Assembly: GCA_032191485.1 (NCBI GenBank)
Contig: JAVDOI010000004.1
Location: forward strand, 21,262,943-21,326,942
DNA length: 64,000 nucleotides
From: Leptoclinus maculatus
Taxonomy: Eukaryota > Chordata > Actinopteri > Perciformes > Stichaeidae
Direction: 5' to 3'
Shown here piece after piece: positions 10,681 to 23,502 of this stretch. Position 1 is the stretch's first letter. Every line of letters begins with the position of its first letter. The position numbers and the translations under genes are program-made. A model generated the notes under the pieces. That model had not been told where the DNA came from and searched no databases. It saw only the letters and a list, made by a program, of their open reading frames with translations.

Positions 10681-12409
10681 TCCAAATTGCTTTTCGTCAG
10701 ATTCGTCAAACGTTGGAATCATAGCTGCTTTAAAGTTCATAAAATAGTAGAAAGCTATTTGATTTTGAATGTTAACGTGTTTTCTGTAAAAACAGATATT
10801 GATTAATGTTCACAGTAGCATTGAATACGAGTTACTGTCATGGTCCGAGGGTTTGTTTTTAGTTTGTTTCCTGTTTCCTGATTAGTTTTGCCTCTCCGTC
10901 ATTAGTCCTTTACTAAGCTCACCTCTCTCCCCTCTCTCCCCTCTCTCACCTCCCCAACCAATCAATCAATCACTACATATCAAACACCTGTCCATCCATT
11001 CTTTATTTCTAGCGTCATGTGTGTTTTTTAATTCACTGTTGCCTCTGGACTCTGAGCCTGTCAATCATTTCTCAATGACTCCATGTCGTGTTCCTCTGTT
11101 ATAGTTTAAGATTGACTCTAGCTGCTCTCTCAACATGGAGACTTCTCAGCACCGCCACCTACACCGATGAATCAGAGAGGGATGAAATGGAGGAAGACGG
11201 CGACCATGAAGAAGGAGAGACTGAGGCTCAGTGGTTATCTATATTATTATTATCGTTCATGATTGGACAGAAGATTAGTAAACGCCCACGAGTGCAGGAT
11301 GAGTCAACAACCTTTTTTTATCATCCTCCAGGAAATGATAAACTCTAAATATCATCATAAAGAACACTTAAGAAAGAACTTTTTTGTCATTGTTGGCCCA
11401 GGTAACATTATATGTTGATTTACAGACACATCAAATCACAGCTCACAGCTCTCATTTACAAAGAAAGTGTACAAAATATTACACAAGTAAATTATGATAT
11501 TTCTGTCTAAATCATTAGGTCACCTTAATTAAAGCCCTGCAGTAACACGCTGTAAATAACAGCCGTTTTAAATTACTATGGCACTTTTAAAGCACAGTAG
11601 AGAGCCAGATGAAGGATGAAAACACAAATTTGACAGCAAAGTAATAAAAATGAAGTTTATTTAAAAACTACTGAATAAAGCATCGTAAAGAGAGGACAAA
11701 AACAAGACTATAAAAAAGTTTAAAGACGGCATTTGAAAGTTAAAGCAAATAATTTCTTGTGTTAATGCACAAAACCTGAAAAACTTCACGTAAAGAATAA
11801 AAAGATTTATAAAATAAAACATAATCTTTGTGATCTTTGATCAAACCAACGATGCATCCTGCAGGAATGTTACGAGTGTATTTGAACGTGTCGGTTGGAT
11901 GAATTTGTTCGTCATGTATTTAAGGCATGAAACATCTTCAGAGTCTAATGAACGAGACATGAAGACTTCAGAAGTCTCTGTGACCTGATGAACTGCTCGT
12001 AAATAAGCCGTTTGAAACTTTATTTAGCTCTCTATCAAACATGACAGTAAATGTTACCAGCTCTGAAGGTAAAAGTACGTTTATGTTTTAGTTTGTAAAA
12101 CTCTGAACAAACAAAACACCTGCATCACATCTGTACTGTTTATATTATACTGATCATTTACACTGAATTCAGCATTTGAAATGATTTGATGATGACTCCA
12201 TTTAACCGTCACTGTATTTGTTGAACATCCTGTATCGATGTACATGTAGATGATGAAGAGTAGAGAAGTCAAACGTAAACAAATGAAGAGCCAAACGGCT
12301 CTTTGATCAGGCGACAGCCAGGTGTTTCCCATCATGCCCTGCGTGATGTCAGAGCAAGTCGGACAAAAATCTAACCATCGATCGCTGGTGATTTACTCAT
12401 CTCATATAT

Positions 12410-12640
12410 ATAATAAAGTAAATAATATATATAATAATGTATAAAATAAAGTAAATAATATATAAAATAAAGTAAATAATATATAAAATAAATTAAGTAA
12501 TATACAAAATAAATTAAATAATATACAAAATAATAAAGTAAATAATATATAAAATAATAAAGTAAATAATATATAAAATAAAGTCAATAATACATAAAAT
12601 AAAGTAAATAATATATAAAATAAAGTAAATATATAAAATA
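12410..12640. repeat. AT-rich tandem array (AATATATAAAATAAAGTA type)
   Basis: Irregular ~18-bp units built from ATAATATATAAAATAAAGTA over ~230 bp. No other feature is seen. Confidence 0.85.
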
Positions 12641-13089
12641 AATCTCTGAGTCACCACAGAGTAAACAGGTGTAATTATTAACATTAATTATGACTCACTG
12701 GAATGCCTGTGACACACTGAATATAATGGGAACATAATTCATTATTATTAATTATTATTAATCATCCTGTGATGTCATGGCTGCTGAGAGAAGAGTTCCT
12801 GAGAAATAAAGAAGTGAACTCTCTCCACATCCTGCAGGTCTCCTCTGAACCAGCAGAGGGCGACATCAGGCAGCTTCAGCAGCAGAGAACCAAACCAGAG
12901 AGAGAGAACAGGGTTCTGCTAGTCTCACTTTAATGACGTGAACATTTCATATCATATAAAAACAAACCACATCGATCATCAGAGGATTATTTATCTCAGT
13001 TCTACCTTCTAGAATCTTCTGTTTCAGAGGAAAACACCTCCAGACAGTTTTCACTGTTGATGAACAAAAGCTTCACTGAGTTCATTAGA

Positions 13090-13430
13090 AAGATAGAGAC
13101 AGAGACCAGGACTCACAGAGACAGAGACCAGGACTCACAGATACCTGGACTCACAGAGACAGAGACCTGGACTCACAGAGACAGAGACCAGGACTCACAG
13201 AGACCTGGACTCACAGAGACAGAGACCAGGACTCACAGAGACCTGGTCTCACAGAGACCGAGACCAGGACTCACAGAGACCAGGACTCACAGAGACAGAG
13301 ACCAGGACTCACAGATACCTGGACTCACAGAGACAGAGACCTGGACTCACAGAGACCAGGACTCACAGAGACCTGGACTCACAGAGACAGAGACCTGGAC
13401 TCACAGAGACCAGGACTCACAGAGACCACT
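13090..13430. repeat. minisatellite of 16- and 22-bp units
   Basis: Mixed units ACAGAGACCTGGACTC and ACAGAGACAGAGACCAGGAC(TC) repeated over ~340 bp. An open + frame across it encodes only THRDRDQDSQ-type repeats and is rejected as a gene. Confidence 0.93.
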
Positions 13431-13499
13431 TCACATGGGATCAAACTGCAGCTACAGCAGCCAAAATAAATATTAATAATTCTAATGTTTACATAAATA

Positions 13500-13755
13500 C
13501 AAGAAGAAGAAGAAGAAGAAGAAGAAGAAGAAGAAGAAGAAGAAGAAGAAGAACATGTGACTAGACTCTCATTCTACCTCTTTGGATTTAAATTTTAAAA
13601 AACTGCACACTTTTCTATGTATATAGTATTTTATCCTATGTTTATATTTTAGTTGTAATAGTTTGGTGTATTCTAATATATATTCTATATATTGTATATG
13701 TCTCTCTCTCTGAATGTATGTGTGTATATATACTGTATATACACACACACACACA

Positions 13756-13851
<96 letters not shown>

Positions 13852-13885
13852 CAGAGAGACACAGAGAGAGACAGAGAGAGAGACC

Positions 13886-13917
<32 letters not shown>

Positions 13918-13945
13918 GAGAGAAAGACAGAGAGAGATATCTGGA
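13500..13945. repeat. microsatellite cluster: (AGA)n, (CA)n, (AT)n, (GA)n
   Basis: (AAG)n at ~13501-13552, (AC)n at ~13740, (AT)n at 13758-13800, and an impure (GA)n/(GACA)n block at 13801-13937. The sequence between, 13553-13735, is AT-rich and unremarkable. Confidence 0.93.
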
Positions 13946-14244
13946 TAACCTGCTGCTGTAACTAAATATTTTCCCTTTTCTGGATCAATAAAGTCTTAAT
14001 CTATCTATAATTCATATTAATGGGACATATTTATTGTCTTGTTTAATTTGCTTTATTATTAAAATATTGTATTTTAGTCAGTCAAACAAATATTGTATTT
14101 ATCTTTTTATACATTTCCCCATTATGTTTAAAGAAGGCGGGTTTTTGTTTTAACGGTGGTTCTGAAGCTGTGCACGAGACCCTGACGCAGACTGAACCCT
14201 CGTGGAGGACTCGCTGGTGGGTTGGGGGTCTCTCAGGGTCTCTG

Positions 14245-14400
14245 GATCCAGTCAGAGTCTCAGAGTCTTGGGATCCAGTCAGAGTCTCAGAGTCTCGGGA
14301 TCCAGTCAGAGTCTCAGAGTCTCGGGATCCAGTCAGAGTCTCAGAGTCTCGGGATCCAGTCAGAGTCTCGGGATCCAGTCAGAGTCTCGGGATCCAGTCC
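14245..14400 (+). repeat. 27-bp minisatellite in the gabrg3 5' flank
   Basis: Units starting GATCCAGTCAGAGTCTCAGA at 14245, 14272, 14299, 14326 and 14353 (27-bp period), then two 19-bp shortened units at 14372 and 14391. The array ends ~160 bp before the gabrg3 start codon, so it lies in the promoter or 5' UTR. Confidence 0.93.
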
Positions 14401-14561
14401 CAGTGCGCACCTGCGTGAGAGCAGCCGCGTCCGCAGCCCCAGCGCAGAGGAAGACCGGGTCCTGGAGGATGAGTGACGCGTCTGTTGGATTACAAACCAC
14501 GAGGAGCTTCTCCGTCTCTGAGCCGCACCGACTCCTCTCCACCGGTCCTCCCGAGACCAGC
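14401..14561 (+). promoter_or_regulatory. gabrg3: GC-rich 5' flank / probable 5' UTR of gabrg3
   Basis: GC- and CpG-rich sequence between the 27-bp minisatellite and the start codon. No TATA box is evident and the transcription start is not placed. An in-frame ATG at 14469 would add 31 residues ahead of the signal peptide. The ATG at 14562 is preferred because it puts the hydrophobic leader at the N terminus and has A at -3. Confidence 0.5.
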
Positions 14562-14614
14562 ATGTCTCCCACAGTCCTGGGTCACGTCCTCCTCCTGTCT
14601 GTCCTTCTTACCTG
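14562..14614 (+). CDS. gabrg3: gabrg3 exon 1: start codon and signal peptide
   Basis: 53 coding bases encode MSPTVLGHVLLLSVLLT plus two bases of a split Cys codon; the donor is TG|gtgagg. The leader is a short hydrophobic run, as expected for a secreted N terminus. Intron 1 (14615-14772) is only 158 bp and holds nothing recognisable. Confidence 0.82.
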
Positions 14615-17600
14615 GTGAGGCTGCGCTGAGAGACCCGTTGTGTTCAGGGGGTGTGGGATAAATTAAACTTAATGTTCTGTTTTCCTACAGAAACTTTATT
14701 CTAAAGTGAATGAGGGTCTCGTGTCTTGGTGTCTGCAGAGAAGCATCAGCTTGTCTCACTTTGCCTCCACAGCTCTCTGACTCTGGAGGACGAGGACGAG
14801 GACAACGAGGACGTCACCGTCAACCAGATGCTGGCTCCCAGAGTCCAGGACTCCGACGCCACGGAAATACTCAACAACCTGCTGAAGGAATACGACATGA
14901 AACTGCGCCCGGACATCGGAGGTAACGCTTCTGCTGGTTCACTGAACACACGCAGGACCCGACCTCCAGCTGCTCTTATTATGGGATGTATGAGCGCGCG
15001 CGCGCGTGTGTGTGTGTGTGTGTGTGTGTGTTTAAAGAGGAACTAATATCTAAAAAATACCACTTTCTCACTTCATGAATCCTTCATGTAGGAGTTACTA
15101 TAAACCCCTCTTAATATTTAATATCATATGATGCTTCTAACAGCTCTACCTGTTGAGGTCACGAGGTGGTGACGTCATGCTGTAACACCTGAGACCACTT
15201 GTCAATAACACGCATCTGATCAATAGTGATGAAAGTATTCTATCTTTCTGCTCATGTGTTTACAAACATCTTGGACCAAATATCTCAATATTGATATTTG
15301 CAGGGTGGATTTTTGGTACTTTTACAAAATATTGACCTCGTGAGATTTTTTGATAAATAATCATCAGACATGTTGAAATAATGAAGTTTATGAAATTACA
15401 TCACTTTACTGTAACGTAACCTTTAAAACCAAGAAGACGACACTGAGACAATATCTCCATGACACGATATCTAATATCAATATGTTGCTCAGCTGTTGCA
15501 TGTGAGCGTCCCTTTTTAGTGCATGTGAGCGTCCCTTTTTAGTGCATGTGAGTGTGTCTTTTAGTGCATGTTAGTCGTGCACGTGAGCGTGTATTTTTAG
15601 TGCATGATAGTGCACGTGCCTTTTAGTGCATGTTAGTGCACATGAGCGTGGCCCCACTGGTGCATCGTTATGAATCCCACTGCTCTTCTTGGTAAGACCG
15701 CCCTGCCTCGCTGGTGAGAGACGATTGGTTAGACGCTGACCTCCAGAGGTTAAGATGATCTCTCATTGGTCAGGACCTCAACAAATCAGGTTAGCAGTAC
15801 CTCAGCGAGCACGAATATTTGTCTCAAAAATATATCTATTAAAAAAATAGCTCCATAAGTCCTCTGGAGGTAAATCATTTTTTCATTGTATCGTTAAATC
15901 TTTGGTTGTTTGTTTCTAACTGACCTGCAGCAACAAAGGTCAAGATGTAACTCATCTGCATATCCTCATGAATATAAATTACATTTAGAGGTTAAAACGT
16001 TTTATAATGTTACAGTTTGAGAGGATGTGAGACTGTGAGGTGTGCTGCTCATGTCGAGGTTCTGCTTCTGTTTCCTGTCTGGATTAGACGCTCGTATCCT
16101 GTGAGCTTTAATGAGAACATAAGAGACACGGCTGCATGTGAGATATTTCTGTGACTTGGTTTCTTTTTTAGGTATTAATTAAGAGCTTAATGACCTCCGG
16201 TTCTTTAAAGTGAAGCAGATGCTTCATGTGTTAAAGCTGCATTCTCTCTAATGGCCACCAGGGGGCGACTCCTCTGGTTGTATAGAAGTCTATGAGAAAA
16301 TGACTCTACTTCTCTCTTGATTTATTACCTCAGTAAACATTGTCAACATGAGTTTATGGTCTCAATCTCTAGTTTCAAGTCTTCTTCAATACAGCATGAT
16401 GTTCATTTAGTAAATTATGGTCCATTTAGAGTCAAACAGATCATAAAGCAGGGTATGCTTTAGGGCGGGGCTACACGGTGATTGACAGGTCTCTACCAGA
16501 GACGTATACGACGTCTCTATGTCACTCCTCCTCAGTCCATATATGGTCACTTCCTGTTCACTGGTTGCAAAAAGACAACATGGCGACGATGAAATTCGAC
16601 AAACTTGAGGCTTCAAATCATCCACAAACCAACGAGAGACGTCACGACGACTACGTCCACTTCTTATTTACAGTCTGTGCTTCAGACGCTGTAACTTGTG
16701 ACCACGGTTTGTCTTCTGTGAAGCAGTTTGTTGTCACGATTTTCAACTTGTGTTGGTCTTTATATGATGGTGTACTTGCTTTTGTTAAGTGGACGTAGTC
16801 GTCGTGACGTCTCTTTGGTTTGTTGACTGACGCTTCGAAGTCTTGAGTTCAGCATTTTGTTCATCTCCATCTTGATTTTTTTTTTACAACCAGTGAACAG
16901 GAAGTGACCATATCTGGACTGAGGAGGAGTGACGTAGAGACGCCTTATACGTCTCTGGTAGAGAGCTGTCAATCACTGTGTAGCCCCGCCCTATGTTGTG
17001 CTTTAGGGTTGATTATTAAAGAACCAAATAAAGGGCTGTACCAAACAAATAGTTGGAGGCTTCGTTCATAACGTTGACATTCAAATTCTAAATGAACATT
17101 TGAATGCTGTGAAGTCTGTTCAGGCGACACCTGACATACTATTATTAGTATTACACTATTTATAGAATTACATTACAGTTGTGGCCGTAGGATTGTTTCA
17201 GACTCGTGTGATCCAAACATTTCCAATGTCTACAAAATTCATTCAACATGTTTTTATCTAATGAAATGTTCTGCTTCCATCCATATTTGTTGACGTTTAG
17301 CTTTTCAAAAACAACATTTTCACTGAGGTAAAAACAACAGTTTGCATCTGTATGAACAGCAATCTAACAGCACCATCCATTATATTTATATTACCACAAT
17401 AACACTAAATCTATATCTTTTCATATTTTTTATGGTGATGACGTCATACAATATGATGACATATTTCATTATAATCTTAATTAATCAAATAACCACACAT
17501 GCATTGCCACACAGTGAACCTCAGATCTGGAGTCCAGGTCGGTGATTAATTTATGTTAAATAAGTTGAAACAGTTCTGAGAGTAAAATGTGTTCATGAAA

Positions 17601-20600
17601 GGAGTCACAACCTTCAGCATCCTTTCCCGTCGCTCCCGTTAACGTCGTCTTAACGAAGTCTTCAGCATCCTGTCCCGTCACTCCCGTTAACGTCGTCTTA
17701 ACGAAGTCTTCAGCATCCTGTCCCGTCGCTCCCTTTAACGTCGTCTTAACGAAGTCTTCAGCATCCTGTCCCGTCGCTCCCGTTAACGTCGTCTTAACGA
17801 AGTCTTCAGCATCCTGTCCCGTCGCTCCCGTTAACGTCGTCTTAACGAAGTCTTCAGCATCCTGTCCCGTCGCTCCCGTTAACGTCGTCTTAACGAAGTC
17901 TTCAGCATCCTGTCCCGTCGCTCCCGTTAACGTCGTCTTAACGAAGTCTTCAGCATCCTGTCCCGTCGCTCTCGTTAACGTCGTCTTAACGAAGTCTTCA
18001 GCATCCTGTCCCGTCGCTCCCGTTAACGTCGTCTTAACGAAGTCTTCAGCATCCTGTCCCGTCTCTCCCGTTAACGTCGTCTTCAGCATCCTGTCCCGTC
18101 GCTCCCGTTAACGTCGTCTTAAGCATCCTGTCCCGTCGCTCCCGTTAACGTCGTCTTCAGCATCCTGTCCCGTCGCTCCCGTTAACGTCGTCTTAACGAA
18201 GTCTTCAGCATCCTGTCCCGTCGCTCCCGTTAACGTCGTCTTAACGAAGTCTTCAGCATCCTGTCCCGTCGCTCCCGTTAACGTCGTCTTCAGCATCCTG
18301 TCCCGTCACTCCCGTTAATGTCGTCTTAACGAAGTCTTCAGCATCCTGTCCTGTCGCTCCCGTTAACGTCGTCTTAACGAAGTCTTCAGCATCCTGTCCC
18401 GTCGCTCCCGTTAACGTCGTCTTAACGAAGTCTTCAGCATCCTGTCCCGTCGCTCTCGTTAACGTCGTCTTAACGAAGTCTTCAGCATCCTGTCCCGTCG
18501 CTCCCGTTAACGTCGTCTTAACGAAGTCTTCAGCATCCTGTCCCGTCTCTCCCGCTAACGTCGTCTTCAGCATCCTGTCCCGTCGCTCCCGTTAACGTCG
18601 TCTTAAGCATCCTGTCCCGTCGCTCCCGTTAACGTCGTCTTCAGCATCCTGTCCCGTCGCTCCCGTTAACGTCGTCTTAACGAAGTCTTCAGCATCCTGT
18701 CCCGTCGCTCCCGTTAACGTCGTCTTAACGAAGTCTTCAGCATCCTGTCCCGTCGCTCCCGTTAACGTCGTCTTCAGCATCCTGTCCCGTCACTCCCGTT
18801 AATGTCGTCTTAACGAAGTCTTCAGCATCCTGTCCCGTCGCTCCCGTTAAAGTCGTCTTAACGAAGTCTTCAGCATCCTGTCCCTTCGCTCCCGTTAACG
18901 TCGTCTTAACGAAGTCTTCGGCATCCTGTCCCGTCGCTCCCGTTAAAGTCGTCTTAACGAAGTCTTCGGCATCCTGTCCCGTCGCTCCCGTTAACGTCGT
19001 CTTAACGAAGTCTTCGGCATCCTGTCCCGTCGCTCCCGTTAACGTCGTCTTAACGAAGTCTTCGGCATCCTGTCCCGTCGCTCCCGTTAAAGTCGTCTTA
19101 ACGAAGTCTTCGGCATCCTGTCCCGTCGCTCCCGTTAACGTCGTCTTAACGAAGTCTTCGGCATCCTGTCCCGTCGCTCCCGTTAACGTCGTCTTAACGA
19201 AGTCTTCGGCATCCTGTCTCGTCTCTCCCGTTAACGTCGTCTTCAGCATCCTGTCCCGTCGCTCCCGTTAACGTCGTCTTAAGCATCCTGTCCCGTCGCT
19301 CCCGTTAACGTCGTCTTCAGCATCCTGTCCCGTCGCTCCCGTTAACGTCGTCTTAACGAAGTCTTCAGCATCCTGTCCCGTCGCTCCCGTTAACGTCGTC
19401 TTAACGAAGTCTTCAGCATCCTGTCCCGTCGCTCCCGTTAACGTCGTCTTAACGAAGTCTTCAGCATCCTGTCCCGTCGCTCTCGTTAACGTCGTCTTAA
19501 CGAAGTCTTCAGCATCCTGTCCCGTCGCTCCCGTTAACGTCGTCTTCAGCATCCTGTCCCGTCGCTCCCGTTAACGTCGTCTTCAGCATCCTGTCCCGTC
19601 ACTCCCGTTAACGTCGTCTTAACGAAGTCTTCAGCATCCTGTCCCGTCGCTCCCGTTAAAGTCGTCTTAACGAAGTCTTCAGCATCCTGTCCCTTCGCTC
19701 CCGTTAACGTCGTCTTAACGAAGTCTTCGGCATCCTGTCCCGTCGCTCCCGTTAAAGTCGTCTTAACGAAGTCTTCGGCATCCTGTCCCGTCGCTCCCGT
19801 TAACGTCGTCTTAACGAAGTCTTCGGCATCCTGTCCCGTCGCTCCCGTTAACGTCGTCTTAACGAAGTCTTCGGCATCCTGTCCCGTCGCTCCCGTTAAC
19901 GTCGTCTTAACGAAGTCTTGACTCTTCTGAACAGCTGTTGCAGGTGTTGCTATGGATACGTGGCTCTGTTGTTTTGAAAGGAAACAGATAACACGGTGCA
20001 CAGGAAGTCTCTGAGCGGTGGAAAGAAGACCGTTTGATGCCGTCCTGAGAGGGTTGACCTCCTTCTCTCACAGCCTAAGTGTCACTTCCTCCATGTTCCA
20101 CTCTGACTCCAGCCTCTCACACATCTGGACCTGTGGACACTTAAAGGTGCTTTTTATTTACCTCACTGGCTCTTGTGGAAACACAGGTCAGTGTTTATCC
20201 GGGAAACATTTTTACAACAGCATGTAGAGACTCATGGACAGTGAACCGGCCAAGAATTCATGTTGACTCCAACATGATAAAAAGAAAACGTTCGGCTTCT
20301 ATGAGCTAAAATAACCGAGTCACAGGAAGCTCGTTCACTTTTAAATGAACCGTTCACGTCATAAAAAGCTGCTCCTTTATCTCCTGGACTTCTTTATTCT
20401 TCATTATGTTCTTCAGACATGTGTTTGACTCTGAAAACGAGTGACAGAGAACAAAAGTGAATCATTAATTCTGACCAGGTTCCCCCACAGGAAGAGAATC
20501 ATTTATTAGACAAAATAAATTCTATGTAATTAGTGCAAAGCTTTGTAGTGTCCAAAATGTCATCTTTGTCAAAATATGACATTATGACAAGCTGACAACA

Positions 20601-23471
20601 TGGTAAACATGTTAGCAGACAGCTGTTTATTTGCACATCCAGTAGATTTTGAGCAACATTTGAAGTAATTTATATTTCCACCTGATGAATGCAAGTCCAG
20701 TATTCTCTCTTTTTGCTCTATTTTTGGTCTCCACTACCTCCCGAGGGAAATATCTGTCTCTTTCTCTGCTAAATGCTGCACTATGTTGCTGGTCTGTCTG
20801 TTTGGTGATGAGCAGGTAGTGAACTCGGGTTAATTAAAACTTTTCTGTTTTACTAAAAAAAGCTTTCTGCTTTTTCCAAAATGACGCTATGAGAGCTGTT
20901 AGCCGTAAAAACCAAAACAATGAGCTAAAAGGGGCTTTAAAGCTTCATAGAGTTAGATGATTATTCTCTGTGTTTCATCACTACACCACTTCAAAATGAC
21001 ATGAATTCGTAGTGGTGAATGTAGTAATCCAGCATGACAGTGAAAATCATGATCAGAGATCATTTATGGATGTTTCCATGAATGTATTTTGGTGCTCATT
21101 TTGAAGTATCGCATTAGAAAAGCTGAATGGAAACGGCAAAAAGTGTTTACGCTCGCTTGAGGAGGTTTATATCTTTGTCGAAAAAGAGTTGATGTGCGCT
21201 AATTATAAATCGATTATTCAAATATATTCTGAAGCAGCAAATATTTAACTCACATTACTGATCATATATATATATGTATACAGTATATATATATATGTGT
21301 ATATAAATGTGTATATATATATATATATGTGTGTATATATACATATTATCTTCGCCTCCGACTAACATGAAACATGGCTTATACTAGCTGACATGAAGGG
21401 ACCATTAAAGTCCAATTAAAACAAATTCATTAAGACTTCTATCTATTTTTCTCTTGGAGAGAGATCGGTAGATCGTTTGATGCAGGCGTCAACCTCTGGT
21501 TCTTTAAAGTTCTTCAATACTTCATGTGTTAAAGCTGCATTCTCTCTACTGTCCATCAGGGGGCGACTCCTCTGGTTGTATAGAAGTCTATGAGAAAATG
21601 ACTCTTCTTCTCTCTTGATTTATTACCTCAGTAAACATTGTCAACATGAGTTTATGGTCTCAATCTCTAGTTTCAAGTCTTCTTCAATACAGCATGATGT
21701 TCATTTAGTAAATTATGGTCCATTTAGAGTCAAACAGACCATAAAGCAGGGTATGCTTTAGGGCGGGGCTACACAGTGATTGACAGGTCGCTACCACGCC
21801 GTTGTCCGGTCTGGGAGTTGTCCGTGTTTCTGTCTTACAACTTTTAACCCTGTGATAATGTGTTTTCACCTCATCAAATCTTCACATTTTGATTCCTAAA
21901 AATGTTTTTTTGAGCGTTCAGTTGAGCTTAGCTCCGCCCTCTCGTAGGACTTGTGGTTGCAAAAAAATACAATGGTGACGGCCAAAAACCAACGTCCACA
22001 AAGAACGTCTGCTTCTTTAATACATTCGATTATTAGATGAACAAGCTCACTTCATCTTCTCTCAAGTTGTTATGCATTTCATTTTTGATACATTTCAAAA
22101 GTTTGATTGAAATCGTTTTGACAATTGAATGGAAACCCGACTAGTGTTCAGCTGTCAACCAACTAAATGTAATAAACAGAGTGACCTTTCCACACACACA
22201 CACACATACACACACAGTATTTGACTCTACTGTGAATCACAGATATTCCTCCCTATATATTCCTAACTGGATCATTTCAATGAAGCAACGATAAATAGGA
22301 TGTTTACAATTAGCTTTCCTTTTTTCCTTTCTTTAATTCTCGACTCTGATGGCAGATGGTGGACTGAAGTCATTTGAACTTGAATCAGTGTGACTTTCTG
22401 AAACGTGTGCTGGTTGAACAACATTTCCTCCACAGAGCTGAAGGTCTTCCTCACTGAGGTGAATATGTGACGAAGATCTCGGGTGTTTCCTGTTTATCTG
22501 TTGACAAGAGGAAGATTCATGGCGTCTTGTCTTAAAGCCAGACGACGGTTGTGTCTGAAACCACTTACTGAATAGAGAGTTTGACATTTTTCTGTGCTGT
22601 TTGAATGAGAATTATTACACTTTATAAAATGAACTCTATATCCCACAATGCATCACACTTACCGAGCACTATATACCATCACACGTTGAGCTGAAGGAAA
22701 AATGGCAGACGGACGATGTGATCAAAGTGTATCGCAACACAAACGGCCACAAAGTAATTTGCATTCATTAATTTGGGATAATACGCTTATTGACAGACCT
22801 TTCACAATAAAAGCCCAAGACATAAATACGCTGAATCACTGCTCACCAGAGAAACTTAAATTCCCTCAAAGCATTTTAATGATTACAATATTTATGTATC
22901 ACAATGCACGTCTGTATTTATGATGTATGCATACATTTACTTTTACTTCCATATACAGTTCAGAGAACCTGAATTTGGTTGTTTTATGTTGGAGTTTTCT
23001 GTTTAATTGATTTACTACATAAATCTCATTAATAATGTGAATCTGAGTCTCATTCAAAGAGGAAAGTGAATCGTCTTTATCTGACCGGCCTTCACTTTTC
23101 CATCGCTGCCTCTCTTTGTGGTCGGTGACGAGGAATTATTGAATATCAAAGATGGATTATCTTCGTGCCTGAAGAGAGGAAGCGGTGGAAAGATCTAAAC
23201 CCACTGAGGACCACGAGCTGAACAACAGAGGTCACAAGAATTAAAGAGTGATGACTCATGAAATATCAGAGTCCTCTGTAAACAGACTACTGTTGATCCC
23301 TTTATTACTGTTATTTATTATTTATGTTTCTCTTTTTACTTTTCTTTTGTCTCAGACTCTCTTTGAATAAGTTTGACGGACTAACGAGTCCTGACAAGAA
23401 CATTTGTAAATTAATAGTCTAATTAAAACCAGGGTTAAGCAGCTGTCCACCGTCATATAATGAAGTACTGA

Positions 23472-23502
<31 letters not shown>

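Larger units (their letters stand above)
2940..14225. other. intergenic region between gabra5 and gabrg3
   Basis: About 11.3 kb with no gene I can support. It holds a short inverted-repeat element (3026-3627), a hAT-like element (4071-5087), copies of a teleost GGAATAG-type repeat (5704-6165, 7418-7570), another common fish repeat (6895-7120), a 15-bp satellite (8590-10680), an AT-rich tandem array (12410-12640), a CAGAGAC minisatellite (13090-13430) and microsatellites (13500-13945). I recognise nothing in 3628-4070, 5088-5703, 6166-6894, 7121-7417, 10681-12400, 12650-13080 or 13946-14225; 11088-11348 is an open frame without a recognisable domain. The stretch 8330-8575 looks unique. Confidence 0.75.

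Noticed and set aside
11088..11348. 86-codon frame with an acidic stretch (DEMEEDGDHEEGE)
   Set aside because: No recognisable domain, no splice or promoter support, and it overlaps repeat-like sequence; chance is the simpler explanation.
13057..13476. 139-codon frame of THRDRDQDSQ repeats
   Set aside because: By-product of the 16/22-bp minisatellite.
17556..20001. Series of - strand frames encoding KTTLTGATGQDAEDFV repeats, at first sight a repeat protein
   Set aside because: The frame is broken by every 37-bp unit, there is no non-repeat coding sequence or splice structure, and it lies within an intron of the opposite strand. Kept only as a minisatellite.
22333..22587. 84-codon - strand frame (MSNSLFSKWFQTQPSSGF...)
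   Set aside because: It looked like a transposon-encoded or zinc-finger N-terminal remnant, but no motif could be confirmed.
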